A DNA stretch of 9,294 bases from Aalborgiella sp031422495 (GTDB taxonomy: Bacteria > Pseudomonadota > Gammaproteobacteria > Burkholderiales > Burkholderiaceae_C): positions 1 through 9,294 of the forward strand of contig JANPLX010000038.1 of the NCBI GenBank assembly GCA_031422495.1, given 5' to 3'. Below the pieces are notes generated by a model that was not told the DNA's origin, did not search any database, and was given only the letters and a program-made list of their open reading frames with translations. The translations under genes and the position numbers were made by a program. Positions 5,557-9,294 of the stretch are shown here, piece after piece (within the stretch, counting starts at the first letter, position 1; each line of letters opens with the position of its first letter).

Positions 5557-5578
5557 ATTTAGCCACGATTTAGCCACG
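5557..5578 (-). repeat. 11-bp perfect tandem duplication across the pheT stop codon
   Basis: On the minus strand CGTGGCTAAAT occurs twice, head to tail. The first unit encodes the last residues (Arg-Gly) and the TAA stop of pheT; the second is untranslated. It looks like a slippage duplication or a small repeat expansion at the gene end. Confidence 0.8.
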
Positions 5579-8005
5579 CAATCTTGCGCCAACTTGTGCA
5601 GCCAACTGCTTCAGAACACTGGCTACGGCAACATCTATCACTTCGTCATTCAGTGTGGCATTTTGGCTATTGAAGGTCAAGCGGACAGCCACGCTTTTTT
5701 CATCTGCGGCAATATCTCCGCCCACTACTTTAGGACGGTAAATGTCAAACAGCGTGGCAGAGCGTGTCAAACCTTGTAGCGGCACAGCGTTGATAGACGC
5801 CATCACCGCAGCGTGGGTGACTTTTTCTGATACCAAAATAGCAATGTCGCGCTCAACATCTTGCGTTTTCAGAACGGGCTGAGCGACAGGTACGGCGCGT
5901 TGTAAAAGTGCATCAAGCTCTAGTTCAAAAAGGATAGGCGCTTTGATTGTTTTGCCGCCTTTGCCAAGTTCGTAAGACTGCACCCACTTGGGGTGCATCT
6001 CGCCCAAGAAGCCAATTTCTTGCCCATTCACCAACACACGGGCGCAGCGGCCAGGGTGCATGCTAGGGTGCTGGGCTGGTACAAACGTCGCTTGCAACGG
6101 CGCTAGCAAGGCTTCGACTTCGCCTTTGACATCGAAGTAATCGGCCGCCTGCTCTACCCTGCCCCATTGCAACTCGTCCAAATTGCCATAAACCAAGCCT
6201 GCCACGCGCATCGGCTGATGGAAGCCTTCAACCGTGGTGTCGGTGTTTTTCACACTGGCATCGCGCAAAAACACCCGACCCACTTCAAAAATACGCACAC
6301 GCGAAGCTTTGCGGTCAATGTTGTACTTGAGCACTTGAACAAGTGAACCCAGCAGCGACGAGCGCATCACGCTCATATTACTGGCAATCGGGTTCAGCAA
6401 CTTAATTGGGTTGGGGTTACCGGCCAGCTCATGCTCCCAACGCTCTTCCACGAAACTGAAGTTGATGGTTTCTTGGTAACCCATCGCAGCCAAAGCACGG
6501 CGTACCGCAAACGGGCCACGCTGAGATTCGGTACGGATTTTCGCAGTGATAGGCGCTAACGGTGGCGTAGTCGGTAAGTTGTTGAAACCCACCATGCGAA
6601 CGACTTCTTCGATCAAATCCTCTTCAATCTGGATATCAAAACGATAAGACGGTGGTGTGACGGTGATGACGTCTTCAGTAACTGTGTAAGGCAAACCCAG
6701 CTTGGTAAACGCATCCGTACATTGCGCCAAACTAATCGGCATGCCAATGACCTTGGCCGCACGTGCGACGCGCAAGCTGACCGGTTCGATTGCCGGCATA
6801 TTGGGCTGCAAATCGTCAATCGGCCCAGCGCTTCCACCGCAGATATCCAGCACCAGCTGCGTGATGCGCTCAATGTGCTCAACCGTCAATTGTGGGTCAA
6901 CCCCTCGCTCAAAGCGGTGACCGGCATCGGTGGAGAAATTGAAGCGGCGTGAACGGCCAGCAATCGCTTTGGGCCACCAGAAAGCGGCTTCAATATAGAT
7001 TTTTTGAGTCGTTTCCGACACTGCCGTGGCATCACCACCCATGATGCCTGCTAGCGATTCAATAGCTTGATCGTCAGCAATCACGCCGACTTGGGCATCT
7101 ACGGTGACCGTATTGCCATTGAGCAGCTTAAGTGTCTCGCCAGGCTTGCCCCAACGCACGTCCAAACCACCGTGGATTTTGGCCAGATCAAAAATATGCG
7201 AGGGGCGACCCAGTTCGAACATCACGTAGTTGGATATATCGACCAAGGCGCTGACGCTGCGTTGCCCGCAACGCGCAAGTTTGTCAACCATCCACTGCGG
7301 CGTCGGCGCTGCAAAGTTGACGCCTTTGACGATACGACCTGAGAATCGACCGCACAAATCAGCAGCGCTGATTTTGACAGCCAGTTTGTCTTGATGGCTC
7401 ACGGCCACAGTAGGAAAACTTGGCGGTTTGAGCGGTGCGCCAGTCAATGCTGATAATTCGCGTGCCACACCGTAAACGCTCAAACAATGCGCAAGATTCG
7501 GCGTCAGTTTCAGCGTCAGCAGCGTATCGTCCAGATTCAAATGTTGGCGGATGTCTTGACCTATAACGGCGTCGTCAGCCAATTCCAGCAAACCATCTTT
7601 GCTTTCGTTGATTTTCAACTCACTTGCCGAGCACAACATGCCTTGGCTTTCCACGTCGCGCAGCTTGCCTAGCTTGATCATGAAGGGTTTGCCATCCTCG
7701 CCGGGAGGCAACTCTGCACCGACCAGCGCACAAGGGATTTTGATACCCACGCGGGCATTGGGCGCGCCGCAGACGATGTTCAACAACTCAGATTGACCGA
7801 CATTGACCTGGCAAACGCGCAAACGGTCTGCGTTCGGGTGCTGCTCTGCCGCCATGATTTGACCAACCACGATGCCGGTAAACGGTGGCGCTACGGGCCT
7901 TTGCTCTTCAACTTCCAATCCGCCCATGGTAAGCGTTTCGGCCAATTGGGCAGTGGTGATGGGTGGGTTGCAAAATTCGCGCAACCAAGATTCTGGGAAT
8001 TGCAT
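5570..8005 (-). CDS. pheT: Phenylalanine--tRNA ligase beta subunit
   Basis: The product is 811 residues, close to the usual ~800 for the bacterial beta chain. It forms the (alpha-beta)2 cytosolic enzyme that charges tRNA-Phe, and contributes tRNA recognition and editing of mischarged Tyr. The N-terminus MQFPESWLREFCNPP is characteristic. Rough domain order: EMAP-like OB tRNA-binding domain (about 40-150, FTGIVVGQIMAAEQHPNADRLRVCQVNVG), B3/B4 editing region (about 210-395, with GRPSHIFDLAKI and LAGIMGGDATAVSE), B5 domain (about 405-480, ending RFDIQIEEDLIEEVVRMVGFNNLP), catalytic-like core (about 490-700) and a C-terminal FDX-ACB anticodon-binding domain (about 715-811). It starts 23 nt after the pheS stop with only a weak purine-rich ribosome-binding site (AAGAAAAAA), so coupled expression with pheS is likely. 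Confidence 0.98.
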   Translation of the reverse strand: MQFPESWLREFCNPPITTAQLAETLTMGGLEVEEQRPVAPPFTGIVVGQIMAAEQHPNADRLRVCQVNVGQSELLNIVCGAPNARVGIKIPCALVGAELPPGEDGKPFMIKLGKLRDVESQGMLCSASELKINESKDGLLELADDAVIGQDIRQHLNLDDTLLTLKLTPNLAHCLSVYGVARELSALTGAPLKPPSFPTVAVSHQDKLAVKISAADLCGRFSGRIVKGVNFAAPTPQWMVDKLARCGQRSVSALVDISNYVMFELGRPSHIFDLAKIHGGLDVRWGKPGETLKLLNGNTVTVDAQVGVIADDQAIESLAGIMGGDATAVSETTQKIYIEAAFWWPKAIAGRSRRFNFSTDAGHRFERGVDPQLTVEHIERITQLVLDICGGSAGPIDDLQPNMPAIEPVSLRVARAAKVIGMPISLAQCTDAFTKLGLPYTVTEDVITVTPPSYRFDIQIEEDLIEEVVRMVGFNNLPTTPPLAPITAKIRTESQRGPFAVRRALAAMGYQETINFSFVEERWEHELAGNPNPIKLLNPIASNMSVMRSSLLGSLVQVLKYNIDRKASRVRIFEVGRVFLRDASVKNTDTTVEGFHQPMRVAGLVYGNLDELQWGRVEQAADYFDVKGEVEALLAPLQATFVPAQHPSMHPGRCARVLVNGQEIGFLGEMHPKWVQSYELGKGGKTIKAPILFELELDALLQRAVPVAQPVLKTQDVERDIAILVSEKVTHAAVMASINAVPLQGLTRSATLFDIYRPKVVGGDIAADEKSVAVRLTFNSQNATLNDEVIDVAVASVLKQLAAQVGARLRG

Positions 8006-8028
8006 AGTTTTTTCTTATTGAAGTTTGT

Positions 8029-9081
8029 TTATTGGAATTGAGACAAAAACCGAATATCGCCATCAAAAAACAAACGCAAATCATTCACACCGTAACGCAG
8101 CATGGTCAAGCGGTCCGGACCCATGCCAAAGGCGAAACCTATGTATTTTTCAGGGTCCAGGCCCATGTTACGCACCACGTTGGGGTGCACTTGGCCGGAG
8201 CCGGCTACTTCTAACCAACGACCTGCCAGCGGGCCGGTGGCGAATTGGATGTCAATCTCGGCACTCGGTTCTGTGAACGGAAAAAAGCTGGGACGAAAAC
8301 GCAAAACCAAATCGTTTGACTCAAAAAAGGTGCGACAAAAATCGGTGAAGACGACCTTCAGGTCTTTGAAATTCACATTCGCGCCAATCCACAGGCCTTC
8401 GCACTGGTGGAACATGGGTGAATGGGTGGCGTCGCTGTCGACGCGGTAGGTGCGACCTGGTGCGATGACGCGGATCTCGGGCATCTGGCCGCCACTATCA
8501 ATCAAAGCACGATGTTTCTTGACGTGTTGTACGGCATAGCGAATCTGCATCGGGCTCGTGTGTGTGCGTAATAAGTTGGGAGCGGTTTCAGTGCCACCTT
8601 CGACGTAAAATGTGTCGTGCATAGAGCGTGCTGGGTGGTCTTCTGGCGTGTTCAGCGCGGTGAAGTTGAACCAATCAGTTTCAATTTCAGGGCCTTGCGC
8701 GACGTCGAAACCCATAGAACCAAAAATCGTCTCGATACGCTCCAATGTCAGCGACACAGGATGCAAACCGCCCTGCCCGCGCTTGCGGCCTGGGAGTGAC
8801 ACATCCATCGCTTCGGCTTTGAGTTGCAACTCTAGCTCAGCATCTGCCATCGCTTGGCGACGGTCGGTCAAAGCGGCTTCTACGGCCTGCTTCACCACGT
8901 TGATGGCTGCGCCGCGTGATTTTTTCTCTTCCACGGGCAGCGCGGCCATGCCTTTCATCAGCTCGGTGATGCTGCCTGTTTTGCCTAAAAACTGCGCTTT
9001 GGCATTTTCTAAATCAGCAGGTGTGACTGCAGCGATGAAAGCTTGCTTGGCGGCGTCAACAATGGCGTTCAGTTCATTCAT
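8029..9081 (-). CDS. pheS: Phenylalanine--tRNA ligase alpha subunit (catalytic)
   Basis: The product is 350 residues, a normal length. It carries the class II synthetase active site that joins phenylalanine to tRNA-Phe using ATP. The N-terminal ~90 residues form the helical coiled coil that binds tRNA. GRKRGQGGLHPVSLTLERIETIF leads into the catalytic domain. LLRTHTSPMQIR (about 170-181), RFRPSFFPFTEPSAEID (261-277, motif 2 region) and GFAFGMGPDRLTMLRYGVNDLRLFF (motif 3 region, about 315-339) hold the Phe- and ATP-binding residues. All key motifs are intact. The gene follows rplT after a 160-bp leader with a terminator-like hairpin. I found no pheM-like leader peptide rich in Phe codons, so control differs from the E. 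coli attenuator or is not visible. Confidence 0.98.
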   Translation of the reverse strand: MNELNAIVDAAKQAFIAAVTPADLENAKAQFLGKTGSITELMKGMAALPVEEKKSRGAAINVVKQAVEAALTDRRQAMADAELELQLKAEAMDVSLPGRKRGQGGLHPVSLTLERIETIFGSMGFDVAQGPEIETDWFNFTALNTPEDHPARSMHDTFYVEGGTETAPNLLRTHTSPMQIRYAVQHVKKHRALIDSGGQMPEIRVIAPGRTYRVDSDATHSPMFHQCEGLWIGANVNFKDLKVVFTDFCRTFFESNDLVLRFRPSFFPFTEPSAEIDIQFATGPLAGRWLEVAGSGQVHPNVVRNMGLDPEKYIGFAFGMGPDRLTMLRYGVNDLRLFFDGDIRFLSQFQ

Positions 9082-9115
9082 GTTTTTTGTTCTAAGATTT
9101 CTAACTACTTATCTA

Positions 9116-9148
9116 AATCAATCATCTGAATCAATTTTCCAAATCAAT
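9116..9148. repeat. Three AATCAAT direct repeats at exact 13-bp period in the pheS leader
   Basis: AATCAAT occurs at 9116-9122, 9129-9135 and 9142-9148. They lie between the terminator-like hairpin and the pheS start. The core resembles the left half of the IHF consensus (WATCAANNNNTTR); the first unit, AATCAATCATCTG, differs at one defined position. IHF feedback on pheST-ihfA is known in E. coli, but binding here is only a possibility. Confidence 0.5.
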
Positions 9149-9157
9149 ATTGGCAAT

Positions 9158-9191
9158 GAAAAAGGGCTAGCGCAATCAAGCTCTAGCCCTT
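9158..9191 (-). terminator. Probable intrinsic terminator or attenuator after rplT
   Basis: On the minus strand AAGGGCTAG and CTAGCCCTT form a 9-bp stem around a 12-base loop, with two further G-C pairs possible inside. It runs into TTTC, so part of the T-run belongs to the stem. It lies 50 bp after the rplT stop and 76 bp before pheS. It would end or attenuate ribosomal-operon transcripts before pheS. One arm overlaps repeat copy D. Confidence 0.7.
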
Positions 9192-9231
9192 GTTTCTATT
9201 GCCTAAGCCGCTATTTTATCAATAGCGTTGC
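9171..9231 (-). repeat. Dispersed two-hairpin repeat, copy D (between rplT and pheS)
   Basis: On the minus strand this has the 17-nt hairpin GCTATTGATAAAATAGC (9226-9210), a 3-nt spacer, TTAGGCAATA identical to copy C, and a second small dyad CAAG/CTTG (9192-9177). The second dyad's left arm also forms the left arm of the terminator stem. The block spacing equals that of the other three copies. Confidence 0.75.
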
Positions 9232-9241
9232 AAGCTGAAAA

Positions 9242-9294
9242 TCAAGCAGCCAGTTTGGCTTTAACTTGTTCCACAATGCTTGCGAAGGCAGCTT
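9242..9294 (-). CDS. rplT: 50S ribosomal protein L20, C-terminal end only
   Basis: Only the last 16 codons and a TGA stop (9244-9242) lie in the window; they read AAFASIVEQVKAKLAA. This matches the C-terminal helix of L20 (commonly ...FxxIVxxVKxALA). The position directly upstream of pheS fits the conserved infC-rpmI-rplT-pheS-pheT order. L20 binds 23S rRNA and is needed for early assembly of the large subunit. The identification is reliable because motif and context agree, although the fragment is short. Confidence 0.88.
   Translation of the reverse strand, partial: AAFASIVEQVKAKLAA

Noticed and set aside
5519..5569. Intrinsic terminator between pheT and ihfA
   Set aside because: No stem followed by a T-run is seen; the short gap fits co-transcription.
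908..9231. CRISPR array or insertion sequence as the source of the repeats
   Set aside because: The four copies are dispersed, not regularly spaced, lie on both strands and have no spacers. No transposase gene or long terminal inverted repeats are present.
8612..9238. A 208-codon open frame on the + strand opposite pheS and its leader
   Set aside because: It is antisense to the well-supported pheS and crosses the terminator hairpin and repeat. It is Ser/Ala-rich in the way of shadow frames and has no recognisable domain.
9082..9241. A pheM-like Phe-rich leader peptide controlling pheST
   Set aside because: No start codon followed by a run of Phe codons is found in this leader on the minus strand.

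Overview
The window looks like chromosomal DNA from a betaproteobacterium of the order Burkholderiales, most likely family Comamonadaceae (Rhodoferax/Polaromonas-like). This rests on three things: the gene order rplT-pheS-pheT-ihfA-merR-tRNA-Pro, the character of the proteins, and a small two-hairpin dispersed repeat of a kind I recall as common in Comamonadaceae. The genus is not resolved. Base composition is moderate, with visibly AT-rich intergenic segments. No gene-free stretch exceeds 300 bases; the longest gaps are about 140-160 bases and are described as features.

Layout. (1) 1-890, + strand: the 3' part of a short-chain dehydrogenase/reductase whose stop codon overlaps the start of an NTF2/SnoaL-like protein. 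(2) 966-3103, - strand: two genes overlapping by 4 bp, a diheme c-type cytochrome followed by a triheme cytochrome of the membrane alcohol/aldehyde dehydrogenase electron-transfer type. No dehydrogenase subunit is visible beside them. (3) 3214-4419, + strand, divergent from the cytochromes: an FAD aromatic-ring hydroxylase that best fits 3-hydroxybenzoate 6-hydroxylase (product gentisate), with an 18-bp inverted repeat just upstream. (4) 4424-9294, - strand: a housekeeping block, read in transcription order as the end of rplT, then pheS, pheT, ihfA, a merR-family gene and tRNA-Pro(GGG).

The most interesting observation is a roughly 60-bp repeat present four times. One copy sits between the convergent NTF2-like and cytochrome genes. 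One follows rplT, where it merges into a terminator hairpin. Two lie inside the triheme cytochrome gene, in the same orientation and reading frame, each just upstream of a haem domain that begins (Q)RGAYL. The coding copies add nearly identical 18-residue peptides to the linkers. The eighth codon of that frame is TAG in both non-coding copies but AAA and CAG in the coding copies. This looks like in-frame capture of a palindromic repeat by a gene for an exported protein, comparable in principle to the Rickettsia palindromic elements.

Functionally, the right half is translation and nucleoid housekeeping: ribosomal protein L20, Phe-tRNA synthetase, IHF-alpha and a proline tRNA. The left half is accessory metabolism: electron transfer to the respiratory chain, aromatic ring hydroxylation and possibly lipid or stress-related oxidoreduction. 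The divergent arrangement of the cytochromes and the hydroxylase may imply shared control, but the sequence does not prove a shared pathway.
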